59,336 nt of DNA from an uncultured Clostridia bacterium (GCA_944363045.1 CALVTT010000004.1:1-59336), one strand, 5' to 3'. Positions 24,491-33,107 are shown, counted from the stretch's first letter. The notes: generated by a model not told the origin, from the letters alone. Program-made: numbers and translations.

Positions 24491-27400
24491 GGAAATACAG
24501 CTCGTGGGGTTCAAGTCGTTCGCCGACAGGACCTCCATCAAATTTGACGACGGCGTCACCTGCATCGTCGGCCCCAACGGCTGCGGCAAGAGCAATGTGG
24601 CGGACGCCGTGCGCTGGGTGCTGGGCGAGCAGTCGGCAAAATCGCTGCGCGGCTCCTCCATGCAGGACGTCATCTTCAACGGCACCGAAACGCGCCGCGC
24701 CCTCTCCTACTGTGAAGTGACGCTCGTCTTCGATAACGCCTCGCGGATGTTCGACATCGACTACGAGGAAGTCGCCATGACGAGGCGGCTCTATCGCTCG
24801 GGCGAGAGCGAATACCTCCTCAACAAGCAGCCCTGCCGCCTCAAAGACATCGTGGCGCTTCTGCACGGCGTCGGCATCGGCAAGGAGGGCTATTCCATCA
24901 TCGGGCAGGGCAAGGTCGAGCAGATCATGAACGCCAAGCCCGAGGATCGCCGCGCCATCTTCGAAGAGGCGACGGGCGTGATGAAGTTCAAGGCGCAGAA
25001 GGGGGAGATCGAAAGGAAGCTCGCGAGCGCCAAAGATAACCTCACCGTCTTCGTCCAGCGCATGGACGAGGCGGAAAAGCAGCTGCGCCCCCTCGAAAAG
25101 CAGGCGGAGACCGCCAAGAAATACCGCACCTATTCCGAGCAGCTCAAATACGAGGAGGTCAACACCTATCTTCTGCGCTGCGACAACTTCGCCTTCGAGA
25201 CAGGCAAGCACCGCGACCGCATCCAAAAGGCGGAAAAACGGCTTTTAGCCATCCGCCGCGAGACGGATACCCTCGACGAGGAGGAGCGCCTTGCCCGCGA
25301 GGAGATCGCCCGCTCGGACGAAAAGATCCGTTCCCTCAACGAACAGCTGCGCACCTTCGAGGTGAGCCTCGAGCATAAGAGCGGCGAAGCGCGGCTCATC
25401 GGCGAGCGCATCGCCTCCGTCCGCCGCCGCGCCGAACAGGCAAAGCTCGACGAGGAGGCGTCCTCGGGGCGCATTCAAAAGATCGCCCGCCTTATAGAGG
25501 CGGGGCAGAAGAAGATGCGGGAGGGCTCTGCCCGCGCGAAGGAGATCGAAAAGCAGTGCTCCGCCCTGCAAACGCAGGTGCACGAGGCGGAGGCGCACCT
25601 TGAAGCCTACGAAAAGATCTCCGACGAAAAGCGCGCCAGCGAGCTCTCCTCCGTCGAAGGGCTCGCCGACGTCAGGGCGAGCGCGGGGAGCCTTTCCGCT
25701 CAGAAGACGGCAGCGAGCGAACGCATCGAGGAGGTGCGCGCGGCGCTCGAGCGCGCGGGGGCGAGGAAGCGGGAATTTTCCGAACAGCTTGCCTCTTGCC
25801 GCAAAGAAAAGGAGGGCGTAGAGGCCTTCTTCGCCGCCCAGGCGGAACGGGAGGAGGAGCTCACCGAAAATTTGCGCGAACTTGCGCGCTCGGGGCAGAA
25901 GCTCTCGCAGGAGTACATCGACTGCAACACCTCCATCGCCAACTACACCAACAACCTCGAATTTTACAAGAACCTCAAAAACCGCTTCGACGGCTACCGC
26001 GATTCGGTCCGCAACCTGCAATTGAAGGCGCAGAAGGATCCCGAGCTCGGGCAGCGCATCAAGGGCGCCATTGCCGATATCGTCTCCACCGAGCAGAAGT
26101 TCGAAGTCGCCATCGAGACGGCGTTCGGCGGGGCGATGCAGAACCTCGTCACCGCCACGGCGGACGACGCGCGCTATCTCATCGAATACTTAAAGCGCAC
26201 GGGGGGCGGCGTCGTCACCTTCCTGCCCGTCTCCGCCATCCGTCCCCGCGCCAACAGCGGGGAGATCCGCCGTGCCCTGCGTGAGGAGGGGGCGCTGGGT
26301 CTTGCCGACGAGCTCGTCAAATACAACCCCTACTACGGCAACGTCATCGGCAACCTGCTCGGCAACACCCTCGTCTGCGACACCATCGCCAGCGCCACGC
26401 AGATCGCCAAAAGATATCCCCGCGCCTTCCGCATCGTGACGCTGGACGGCGACATCATCGCGACGAGCGGCGCCATGACGGGCGGCTCCAAGCGCAAAGA
26501 GAGCGGCAACCTGCTCGCCGGCGAGCGCCGCATCAAGGAGTGCGAGGATGCCATCGCCCGCAAGCGCCTGACGGCGGAAAAGCTCAAGGCTGCCGCCGAC
26601 GCCTGCGAACAGGAGCGCGGCAAGGCAGAGGCAGCCATCGCCGCCTTTCGCAGCGAAGTGCAGAAGGAGACGGCCTCCCGCGCCGCCCTCGCACAGAAGG
26701 AGATCGCCCTTTCCGACCTCATCGCGGACGCCGAGCGCGATCTTGCGGAATACGCCGCCCTGCTCAAACAGCTCGAACAGAAGGTGGCGGGGCTGGAGAG
26801 CGAGGCTCTCTCCGCCGCCGAGAGCGAGGACGTTCTCAACCGCATCCGTTCGGAAGCCGCCGCCGAGGCCGCCGCCCGTCAAGAGGAGAGCGGGAAACTC
26901 AGGCAGGAGCGCGATAAGCTCAACGAGGAGATCGCCGCCCTCCGCGTGGAGAGCGCCGCCATCATCTCCGCCCGCGCCGCCGAGGAGGAGAGCGCACAGC
27001 GCCTGCATGCAGAGCGCGAAACGCTGCTTTCCCGCATCGCCGCCGACCGCGAGGAGGGGGAGCGCGCGGCAAAGGAGCTCTCCGCCCTCAAAGAGCAGGC
27101 GGAAAAAGTGGCGCTTTCCGACGAAGACCGCGCCGCCATCAACGCCGTGCGGCAGGATATTTCCCGCGCCGAGGAGGAAAAGAAGACGACCTCGTCGGAG
27201 CAGGAGAAGCGCTCCGAGCGCAAGCGTGCCCTCCTCGAAGAACAGCAGCAGGAGGACGAGAAGCGGCACAAGTGCGAGCTGGAAATAAGCAAGGCGGAAG
27301 CCGCGCTCGAAAACATGAAACAGCGCATCGACGAGGCGTACGGGCTCTCCTACGAGAGCGCGCAGGAGCTGCGCGACGAGAAGTACGACGTCTCGCAGTC

Positions 27401-28079
27401 CTACAACAACATCAATTCCTTAAAGCGCAAAATTACCGCCCTCGGACCCGTCAACATGAACGCGGAGGAGGACTACGAGCTCCTCTTTGGCCGCTATTCC
27501 GAGATGCAGACGCAGAAGGAGGACCTCGAAAAGGGCATCTTCGACCTCACCACCGTCCTCACCGACCTCCGCGACGCCATGCAGAAGCAGTTCGACGAGG
27601 GCTTCAACGAGATCAACAAGAACTTCACCGTCATCTTCAAGGAGCTCTTCGGCGGAGGCAAGGCGGAGATGCAGCTCGACTACACCGACTGCGACGACCC
27701 CCTGAATGCCGGCATCGAGATCGTCGCCTGCCCGCCCGGCAAAAAGCTGACGAAAATTTCCCTTCTTTCGGGCGGCGAGCGCGCCTTCACCGCCATCGCC
27801 ATCCTCTTTGCCATCTTAAAATCGCGCCCCATGCCCTTCTGCATCCTCGACGAGATCGAGGCGGCGCTCGACGAGGCCAACGTCGACCGCTTCGCGCGAT
27901 ATCTGCAAAAGTTCTCCAAAGAGACGCAGTTCATCGTCATCACCCACCGCAAGCCCACCATGAACCGCGCCGATACCCTCTTCGGCGTGACGATGGAGGA
28001 AAAGGGCGTCTCTAAGATCGTCTCCGTCAAGCTGTCGGAGGTGGAGGAGCGCCTCGGCGGCGATACCGTGATAGCCTGA
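24480..28079 (+). CDS. smc: chromosome segregation ATPase SMC
   Basis: SMC is the core of the condensin-like complex that organises the chromosome. The 1199-residue protein has the N-terminal Walker A GPNGCGKSN (residues 31-39), long coiled coils to about residue 500 and from about 680, a hinge around residues 515-670 (KGAIADIVSTEQKFEVAIET), and the C-terminal signature LSGGERAFTAIAI (about residue 1096) with Walker B CILDEIEAALDEAN. A TTG start at 24480 is inferred: no ATG fits, GGGAGA lies just upstream, and MNFKEIQLVGFKSFAD matches the family start. It overlaps rnc. Confidence 0.95.
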   Translation: MNFKEIQLVGFKSFADRTSIKFDDGVTCIVGPNGCGKSNVADAVRWVLGEQSAKSLRGSSMQDVIFNGTETRRALSYCEVTLVFDNASRMFDIDYEEVAMTRRLYRSGESEYLLNKQPCRLKDIVALLHGVGIGKEGYSIIGQGKVEQIMNAKPEDRRAIFEEATGVMKFKAQKGEIERKLASAKDNLTVFVQRMDEAEKQLRPLEKQAETAKKYRTYSEQLKYEEVNTYLLRCDNFAFETGKHRDRIQKAEKRLLAIRRETDTLDEEERLAREEIARSDEKIRSLNEQLRTFEVSLEHKSGEARLIGERIASVRRRAEQAKLDEEASSGRIQKIARLIEAGQKKMREGSARAKEIEKQCSALQTQVHEAEAHLEAYEKISDEKRASELSSVEGLADVRASAGSLSAQKTAASERIEEVRAALERAGARKREFSEQLASCRKEKEGVEAFFAAQAEREEELTENLRELARSGQKLSQEYIDCNTSIANYTNNLEFYKNLKNRFDGYRDSVRNLQLKAQKDPELGQRIKGAIADIVSTEQKFEVAIETAFGGAMQNLVTATADDARYLIEYLKRTGGGVVTFLPVSAIRPRANSGEIRRALREEGALGLADELVKYNPYYGNVIGNLLGNTLVCDTIASATQIAKRYPRAFRIVTLDGDIIATSGAMTGGSKRKESGNLLAGERRIKECEDAIARKRLTAEKLKAAADACEQERGKAEAAIAAFRSEVQKETASRAALAQKEIALSDLIADAERDLAEYAALLKQLEQKVAGLESEALSAAESEDVLNRIRSEAAAEAAARQEESGKLRQERDKLNEEIAALRVESAAIISARAAEEESAQRLHAERETLLSRIAADREEGERAAKELSALKEQAEKVALSDEDRAAINAVRQDISRAEEEKKTTSSEQEKRSERKRALLEEQQQEDEKRHKCELEISKAEAALENMKQRIDEAYGLSYESAQELRDEKYDVSQSYNNINSLKRKITALGPVNMNAEEDYELLFGRYSEMQTQKEDLEKGIFDLTTVLTDLRDAMQKQFDEGFNEINKNFTVIFKELFGGGKAEMQLDYTDCDDPLNAGIEIVACPPGKKLTKISLLSGGERAFTAIAILFAILKSRPMPFCILDEIEAALDEANVDRFARYLQKFSKETQFIVITHRKPTMNRADTLFGVTMEEKGVSKIVSVKLSEVEERLGGDTVIA

Positions 28080-28144
28080 CGGCAGCTCTTGCGCCCTTTG
28101 GCTGTATCCGCGGCGTGTTTGCCGCACACAGGAGTGTATATAAC

Positions 28145-29041
28145 ATGAGTTTATTCGGAAAGATCAAAGACGCCTTAAAGAAGACGCGCGAGGGCGTCTC
28201 CACAAAGCTGCGCCTGCTGTTTGCCAAAAACAAGCTGGGCGACGAATTTTACGACGAGCTCGAGGAGATCCTCATCTCTGCCGACGTCTCCGTGCGCACG
28301 GCAGAGGAGGTCATCGAGGAAGTCAAGGAGGAGGCCATCGGCGGCAAGGTCAAAGATCAGCAGTTCGTCACCGACCTATTGAAGGACATCCTCGAAGAAA
28401 AGCTCGAGGAGGCGCCCGTGCCGACGCTCAAATACCCCTGCGTCATCATGTTCGTAGGCGTCAACGGCGTGGGCAAGACGACGACCATCGGCAAGGTCGC
28501 GCACTATTTCGATTCGCAGAAGAAGAGCGTCACCGTGGCGGCGGCGGATACCTTCCGCGCGGCGGCGAGCGACCAGCTCTCCGTCTGGGCGGAGCGCGCC
28601 AACGTGCGCATCGTCAAGCACGAGGAGGGGAGCGACCCTTCCGCGGTCATCTTCGACGCGCTCTCCTCGGCTAAGGCGCGGGGAACGGACGTCGTCCTCA
28701 TCGATACGGCGGGGCGCCTGCACGTTAAAGAGAACCTCATGAAAGAGCTTCAGAAGATGGACCGCGTGGTGACGCGCGAATACCCCGAGGCGCAGTTTTT
28801 GAAGCTTTTGGTGCTCGACGCGACGACGGGGCAGAACGCCGTCTCGCAGGCGCGTGTCTTTGACGAGGCGGTGGAGCTCGACGGCATCGTTTTAACGAAG
28901 CTCGACGGCACCGCCAAGGGCGGCTTCGTGTTCTCCCTGTGCAGCGAGCTCAATATCCCCGTCGTCTTCACGGGCGTGGGCGAAAAGATCGACGACCTCG
29001 TCCCCTTCGACGCCGAACAGTTTGTAGAGGGATTCATCTGA
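28145..29041 (+). CDS. ftsY: signal recognition particle receptor FtsY
   Basis: FtsY is the membrane-associated GTPase receptor for SRP. The 298-residue protein has the helical N domain (MSLFGKIKDALKKTREGVST), then the G domain: FVGVNGVGKTTTIGKVAH (about residue 102 onward), DTFRAAASDQL, LIDTAGRLHVKENLMKEL, TKLDGTAKGG and GVGEKIDDLVPFDAEQFV. It lacks the long acidic A domain, as is usual in Gram-positive bacteria. The ATG at 28145 has AGGAG about 11 nt upstream. It follows smc, the common smc-ftsY pairing. Confidence 0.96.
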   Translation: MSLFGKIKDALKKTREGVSTKLRLLFAKNKLGDEFYDELEEILISADVSVRTAEEVIEEVKEEAIGGKVKDQQFVTDLLKDILEEKLEEAPVPTLKYPCVIMFVGVNGVGKTTTIGKVAHYFDSQKKSVTVAAADTFRAAASDQLSVWAERANVRIVKHEEGSDPSAVIFDALSSAKARGTDVVLIDTAGRLHVKENLMKELQKMDRVVTREYPEAQFLKLLVLDATTGQNAVSQARVFDEAVELDGIVLTKLDGTAKGGFVFSLCSELNIPVVFTGVGEKIDDLVPFDAEQFVEGFI

Positions 29042-29092
29042 GTTCACACTTTTTTGCGTGCCGCAAAAAAGTCGTGAGGGGTGAGCCGCCGC

Positions 29093-29211
29093 GATTTTAA
29101 CCTACTTTATCGCCCGCGAACGCGTCTGTCCTTATTTAACAATAAGCCTCAGGTATGAGGCAACTTGGGTCCCGCAGCGCAAAAGCGTGGTTTTGCTCGC
29201 GGAAATTATTT
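29093..29211 (-). repeat. dispersed ~120-bp repeat, copy A
   Basis: Read on the minus strand it matches copies B (35153-35270) and C (35444-35563): a start AAATAATTTCCGCGAGCAAA, a block with GCGCTGCGGGACCC, a short hairpin (GCCTCA/TGAGGC), a second small hairpin and an end with GGGCGATAAAG and TTAAAATC. It is non-coding. Confidence 0.8.
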
Positions 29212-29561
29212 GAGAAGCAAGTGAAGCAACTATTCCCTTGCCTCCCTCCCTGAGGGAGGTGCCGAACGAAGTGAGGCGGAAGGAGTCACCTCATTATATG
29301 TCCCGCAGCGGAGGGAAACCCTCCTCGCGGAAGTAAATTAAGAAGCGCGGTAAACGATAACTTTCTTGGCTCCTCCCATGGGGGAGCTGTCGAGCGTAGC
29401 GAGACTGAGGGAGTCGCCTTATCATAAAAAGCAAGATATACGCCAACGGCAGTTCTCTTTACCGCGCGAGAAGGTGGCGCGTTGTCCGAGGCTTGTCCTC
29501 GGCAACGTGACGGAGGGAGTAAAATGCCTCCCGCGTCGGAGCAAATGGTAAAACTCATCCA
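29212..29561. repeat. REP-like palindromic repeat cluster
   Basis: At least three two-hairpin units: 29241-29284 (with the same CCGAACGAAGTGAGGCGGAA as at 4030), 29370-29412 (CTCC...GGAG then GAGCGtagCGAGAct) and about 29467-29520 (CCGAGGcttgtCCTCGG tip). Together with copy A this fills the ftsY-ylxM gap; no coding sequence is supported in 29042-29640. Confidence 0.7.
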
Positions 29562-29617
29562 AAAACTTCGCCTGTCAAGGAAAAATGCTTGACAGGCGAA
29601 GTTTTGTCTGTTATAAT
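29562..29617 (+). promoter_or_regulatory. overlapping terminator and promoter upstream of ylxM-ffh
   Basis: A perfect 18-bp inverted repeat (29562-29579 with 29588-29605, 8-nt loop) followed by TTTTGTCTGTTA looks like an intrinsic terminator. Its right arm contains TTGACA (29589-29594), which with a 17-nt spacer and TATAAT (29612-29617) makes the promoter of the next operon. Confidence 0.8.
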
Positions 29618-29640
29618 GTCCTGCGTTTGGAGGGCGCAGC

Positions 29641-29976
29641 ATGGATCTTCACATTTCCCGTCTCATCGACGTCTACGGCCCCCTTCTCACCGAAAACAAG
29701 CGCGAAGTCGCCGCCCTCTACTACAATTACGACCTTTCCCTTGCAGAGATCGCCGAAGAAAAGGGCTGTTCGCGGCAGAGCATTTCCGATACCCTCGCCT
29801 CGGTGCGCACAAAGCTCGAGGAATACGAGGAAAAGCTGCATTTATCTGCCCTGCTCTTGGAGCGGGCAAAGGAGCACGAGGCCCTCGAACGCTTTGCCTC
29901 GACCCTTCCCAAAGAGCAGCGGCGCGCCCTGCTTTGTATCCTCGGCCGCGCGGCGGAGGAGGGCGCAAGTTCATAA
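29641..29976 (+). CDS. ylxM: YlxM/p13-like SRP-associated protein
   Basis: This UPF0122-family protein is encoded next to ffh in Firmicutes and is thought to modulate SRP function. The 111-residue product has a sigma-70 region 4-like helix-turn-helix: RLIDVYGPLLTENKREVAAL, YYNYDLSLAEIAEEKGCSRQ, SISDTLASVRTKLEEYEEKL. A TTGGAGGG site lies 8 nt before the ATG. ffh starts 12 nt after the stop, supporting the identity. Confidence 0.92.
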   Translation: MDLHISRLIDVYGPLLTENKREVAALYYNYDLSLAEIAEEKGCSRQSISDTLASVRTKLEEYEEKLHLSALLLERAKEHEALERFASTLPKEQRRALLCILGRAAEEGASS

Positions 29977-29988
29977 AAGGAGGTCTTT

Positions 29989-31308
29989 ATGGCACTCTTT
30001 GGTTCGCTCTCGGAGCGGCTCAACCACATCTTTTCCAAGCTTACAAAGAGAGGCAAACTCACCGAGCTCGAGATCCGCTCGGCGATGCGCGAAGTGCGCG
30101 TCGCCCTCCTCGAAGCGGACGTCAACTTAAAAGTTGCCAAACAGTTCATTGCGAACGTTTCCGAAAAGGCGGTGGGGCAGGAGGTGCTCGCCTCTTTGAA
30201 CCCCGCCCAGCAGGTCATCAAGATCGTCAACGAGGAGCTCATCGCCCTCATGGGGCCTTCGAATGCCAAGCTCGAAGTCTCCCCCAAGCCGCCGACCGTC
30301 ATTTTGATGTGCGGCCTTCAAGGCGCGGGCAAGACGACGCTGTGCGGCAAGCTCGCCCTGCAGCTCAAAAAACAGGGCAAAAAGCCCCTCCTCGTCGCCT
30401 GCGACATCTACCGCCCCGCCGCCATCCACCAGCTGCAAGTGGTGGGCGGGCAGGCGCAGACGGAAGTCTTTGAAAAGGGCACGCAGGCTCCCCCTAAAAC
30501 TGCCAAACAGGCGGTCGACTACGCCCTCAAAATGGGGTATGATACCGTCGTCATCGATACGGCGGGGCGCCTCCACATCGACGACGCCCTCATGCAGGAG
30601 CTCGAGGAGATCAAAAAAGCCGTCTCCGTCACCGAAGTGCTTTTGACGGTGGACGCCATGACGGGTCAGGACGCCGTCAACGTCGCCGAGACCTTCAACG
30701 AGCGCGTGGGCATCACGGGCGTCATCCTCACCAAGCTGGACGGCGACACCCGCGGCGGCGCCTGCCTCTCCATCAAGGCGGTCACGGGCAAGCCCATCAA
30801 GTTCATCGGCGTGGGCGAAAAGCTCACCGACCTCGAACCCTTCTATCCCGACCGCATGGCGAGCCGCATCCTCGGCATGGGCGACGTTCTCTCCCTCATC
30901 GAGAAGGCGCAGGAGGCGGTCACCGAACAGCAGATGAAGGACATGGAGCGCAAGATGCGCGAGAGCTCCTTCACCCTCACCGATTATCTGGCGCAGTTCG
31001 AAACGCTCAAAAAGATGGGCGGCGCGGGCGCGCTCATGAATATGCTCCCCGGCGCGGGCAGGCTCAAGATGAACGAGGCGGACATCGACGAGAAAAAGCT
31101 CGAGCGCACCAAGGCCATCATCCTCTCCATGACGCCCAAGGAGCGCGACAACCCGCAGATCATCAACTCGCCGAGGAAGCGCCGCATCGCCGCGGGCTCG
31201 GGCACGAGCGTGCAGGAAGTCAACCAGCTTTTGAAGCAGTTCGACCAGGCCAAGCAGCTCATGAAGCAGCTCAAGGGCGGCAAGGGCAAGCTCCGCCTTC
31301 CCTTTTAA
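29989..31308 (+). CDS. ffh: signal recognition particle protein Ffh
   Basis: Ffh is the SRP GTPase that binds 4.5S RNA and signal sequences of nascent membrane proteins. The 439-residue protein has the N domain (MALFGSLSERLNHIFSKLTK), the G domain with GLQGAGKTTLCGKLA (from about residue 106), DIYRPAAIHQLQ, IDTAGRLHIDD, TKLDGDTRGGA and GVGEKLTDLEPF, and a C-terminal M domain from about residue 310 rich in Met and Lys. Length is standard. It is co-transcribed with ylxM and probably with rpsP and khpA. Confidence 0.97.
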   Translation: MALFGSLSERLNHIFSKLTKRGKLTELEIRSAMREVRVALLEADVNLKVAKQFIANVSEKAVGQEVLASLNPAQQVIKIVNEELIALMGPSNAKLEVSPKPPTVILMCGLQGAGKTTLCGKLALQLKKQGKKPLLVACDIYRPAAIHQLQVVGGQAQTEVFEKGTQAPPKTAKQAVDYALKMGYDTVVIDTAGRLHIDDALMQELEEIKKAVSVTEVLLTVDAMTGQDAVNVAETFNERVGITGVILTKLDGDTRGGACLSIKAVTGKPIKFIGVGEKLTDLEPFYPDRMASRILGMGDVLSLIEKAQEAVTEQQMKDMERKMRESSFTLTDYLAQFETLKKMGGAGALMNMLPGAGRLKMNEADIDEKKLERTKAIILSMTPKERDNPQIINSPRKRRIAAGSGTSVQEVNQLLKQFDQAKQLMKQLKGGKGKLRLPF

Positions 31309-31367
31309 GGGGCGGCGCAGGAAAGCAATAAAGTCAAATAACGAAAATTTTTCGGAGGTCAAATACC

Positions 31368-31658
31368 ATGGTCAAAATGAGATTGGTGAGAATGGGCGAC
31401 AAGAAGTCCCCCGTCTACCGTATCGTCGTCGTGGACGCGCGCAAGGCAGCCACGGGCGAGTATCTGGATAAGATCGGCTACTACGATCCCAGATCCAACC
31501 CCGTCACGCTCACCGTGGACGTCGAGAAGGCAAAAGATTGGCTCGCGAAGGGCGTGCAGCCCACCGAGACGGTCAAGTCCCTCCTCGTCGCATCGGGCGC
31601 GATGGAAAAGAGCGATAAGCTCTCCCCGTCCAAGACCAAGACGAAGAAAAAGAAGTGA
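31368..31658 (+). CDS. rpsP: 30S ribosomal protein S16
   Basis: S16 is a small-subunit assembly protein. The 96-residue product starts MVKMRLVRMGDKKSPVYRIV and contains the family blocks VVDARKAATGEYLDKIGYYD and AKDWLAKGVQPTETVKSLL, with a Lys-rich tail. CGGAGG lies 8 nt before the ATG. Its place between ffh and khpA is the usual Firmicutes order; rimM and trmD, which often follow, are not present downstream. Confidence 0.97.
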   Translation: MVKMRLVRMGDKKSPVYRIVVVDARKAATGEYLDKIGYYDPRSNPVTLTVDVEKAKDWLAKGVQPTETVKSLLVASGAMEKSDKLSPSKTKTKKKK

Positions 31659-31712
31659 TAACCCCGTTTTCGGCTGCCGTGCGGCAGCCCGGATGCACCG
31701 AAAGGAGACGCC

Positions 31713-31949
31713 ATGCTGGAACTTATCAAGTATATCGTGGAACAGTTCGCCGAGGACAAGGATGCCATCTCGTACGACGTCGAAGAGACGGAGGATGCGA
31801 TCACGGTCACCGTGCTCCTTGCAGAGTCGGACATGGGCAAGGTCATCGGCAAACAGGGCAAGATCGCCAAGGCACTGCGCACCCTCGTGCGCGCCGCGAC
31901 GCCCAAGGGCAGCAAAAAGTACAATGTGGAGATCAAGGAACGCGCTTGA
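31713..31949 (+). CDS. khpA: KH-domain RNA-binding protein KhpA
   Basis: KhpA (formerly YlqC) is a small KH-domain RNA chaperone that pairs with KhpB/Jag and affects cell division and sRNA stability in Firmicutes. The 78-residue product carries the KH signature GKVIGKQGKIAKALRTLVRA (GxxG loop, about residues 47-66). AAAGGAG lies upstream. It closes the ylxM-ffh-rpsP-khpA unit, ahead of a strong terminator. Confidence 0.93.
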   Translation: MLELIKYIVEQFAEDKDAISYDVEETEDAITVTVLLAESDMGKVIGKQGKIAKALRTLVRAATPKGSKKYNVEIKERA

Positions 31950-31974
31950 AATTTAAGCGCTGCCCTCTCCCCAA

Positions 31975-32010
31975 ACGCTCTGCGGGATCTTCCGCCGGGC
32001 GTTTTTTGTT
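31975..32010 (+). terminator. terminator after khpA
   Basis: ACGC/GCGT outer and GCGG/CCGC inner stems (31975-32002) are followed by TTTTTTGTTTTGG. Confidence 0.85.
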
Positions 32011-32069
32011 TTGGCTGCATAAAAGGGCGCGGAGTGAGCAAGAATAAGTATCGTAACGGAGGAATTCAG

Positions 32070-32660
32070 ATGGACTTTACCCAAACCCGGACCTATTTCA
32101 ACCTTGCGCGTGCCTTTGCGGGCGAGTGCCAGGCGGGCATGCGCTATCAGCTCATCGCCCGGGAGGCGACGTCGGCGGGGCTCGCTGCGCTTGCGGATGC
32201 GCTCCGCACCATCGCCAAGAACGAGACCAATCATGCGCGGGTATTTTTTGAAACGCTCGTAAAGCAGGCGGGCAGCCGCGACAACATCCTTGTGGAGGCG
32301 GGCTATCCCTTCCACACGGGAACGATCGCCGAAAGCCTCTTGTTTGCGGCGGAGGACGAAAAGAGCGAGCACGAAAACATCTATCCCGGCTTTGCGCGCA
32401 CCGCGCGGGAGGAGGGCTTAGGAGAGATCGGCCGCATCTTCGACGAGGTCGCCAAAGTGGAAAAAAATCACGAGATCGTTTTCCGCTATCTGCATGAGGC
32501 CGTGCGGGACGGCTCGCTCTACACTGCGGAACATCCCGTCATTTGGATCTGCGGCGAGTGCGGGTTCATGCACACCTCCAAGGAGGCATGGAAGGTCTGC
32601 CCGCTCTGCGGGGCAAAACAGGGGGAAGTCGATCTGCACCTCCCGTACAAGGGCATCTGA
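32070..32660 (+). CDS. rbr: rubrerythrin
   Basis: Rubrerythrin is a non-haem di-iron peroxidase that protects anaerobes from hydrogen peroxide. The 196-residue protein has a ferritin-like four-helix domain with Glu ligands in GECQAGMRYQLIAREA, KNETNHARVFFETL and VEKNHEIVFRYLHEA, and a C-terminal rubredoxin-like iron site (ICGECGFMHTSKEAW then VCPLCGAKQG). The ATG at 32070 has GGAGG 8 nt before it. It is followed by two tiny genes; the upstream Fur-family regulator at 12289 may or may not control it. Confidence 0.95.
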   Translation: MDFTQTRTYFNLARAFAGECQAGMRYQLIAREATSAGLAALADALRTIAKNETNHARVFFETLVKQAGSRDNILVEAGYPFHTGTIAESLLFAAEDEKSEHENIYPGFARTAREEGLGEIGRIFDEVAKVEKNHEIVFRYLHEAVRDGSLYTAEHPVIWICGECGFMHTSKEAWKVCPLCGAKQGEVDLHLPYKGI

Positions 32661-32712
32661 AGGGGGCGGAATAAGCCGCTCTCCTTCCGGTGCGGTCCAA
32701 AAGGAGGAAAAT

Positions 32713-32817
32713 ATGACGGAACGTAAGAATTGCGGCAAGGGCTGCAGCAAGGGCGCGTCCAAGAACACGGGCGCCAAGGCCAAGCAGAATGCCAAGACGG
32801 AAAAGAACTGTGACTGA
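32713..32817 (+). CDS. 34-residue Lys/Cys-rich small protein
   Basis: A short frame with a textbook ribosome-binding site (AAGGAGG at 32701-32707, 5 nt before the ATG) encodes MTERKNCGKGCSKGASKNTG followed by a Lys/Ala-rich stretch ending NCD. It has three Cys and is strongly basic until the end. It starts 53 nt after rubrerythrin, probably in the same transcript, and overlaps the next small frame by 8 nt. No known family is recognised; a metal- or nucleic-acid-binding peptide is conceivable. Confidence 0.6.
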   Translation: MTERKNCGKGCSKGASKNTGAKAKQNAKTEKNCD

Positions 32818-32998
32818 CCGCTTTGCGGAGAAAGACCGCTTTGCAGAGAAAGGCCGCTTTGCAGAGAAAGGCCGCTTTGCGGGCGGGGATGCTCTGCGCG
32901 GCGGCGCCGGGATGTGCTCTTTGGAGGACACACTCGGCTCCTATACGGGCGTGCCCGTGGAGGGCGGCCTCCCCGAACAGGATGCGGACGACCTTTGA
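32810..32998 (+). CDS. 62-residue small protein with hexapeptide repeats
   Basis: A GTG at 32810 overlaps the end of the 34-residue gene and opens a frame VTDRFAEKDRFAEKGRFAEK followed by a further GRFA unit, a short Gly-rich linker and SLEDTLGSYTGVPVEGGLPE ending QDADDL. The repeats come from an 18-bp tandem unit (about 32818-32882), exactly six codons. The C-terminal GSYTGVP...QDADDL looks like a motif I recall from short clostridial hypothetical proteins. A start at the ATG at 32912 (28 residues, motif only) is the alternative. No independent Shine-Dalgarno is seen, so coupling to the upstream gene is inferred. Confidence 0.45.
   Translation: MTDRFAEKDRFAEKGRFAEKGRFAGGDALRGGAGMCSLEDTLGSYTGVPVEGGLPEQDADDL
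32818..32882. repeat. 18-bp tandem repeat, 3.5 units
   Basis: The unit CCGCTTTGC(A/G)GAGAAAG(A/G) is repeated with one or two changes and stays in frame with the small CDS over it. Confidence 0.85.
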
Positions 32999-33048
32999 AG
33001 GCGTCTGCGGCAGCCGGGGAGCCCCTCTCAAAAGCGGCCGAAGGCAGG

Positions 33049-33077
33049 GAGGGCGAGCGATCGCCCTCTGTTTTTTT
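33049..33077 (+). terminator. terminator of the rubrerythrin transcript
   Basis: GAGGGCGA (33049-33056) pairs with TCGCCCTC (33061-33068), loop GCGA, followed by a run of T. Confidence 0.9.
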
Positions 33078-33078
33078 G

Positions 33079-33107
33079 TTGTAAAAGGGGCGAGGATGTG
33101 ATATACT
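33079..33107 (+). promoter_or_regulatory. promoter of the HtrA-like gene
   Basis: TTGTAA (33079-33084), 17-nt spacer, TATACT (33102-33107). A second possible -10 (TAAAAT, 33191-33196) lies closer to the gene. Confidence 0.65.
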
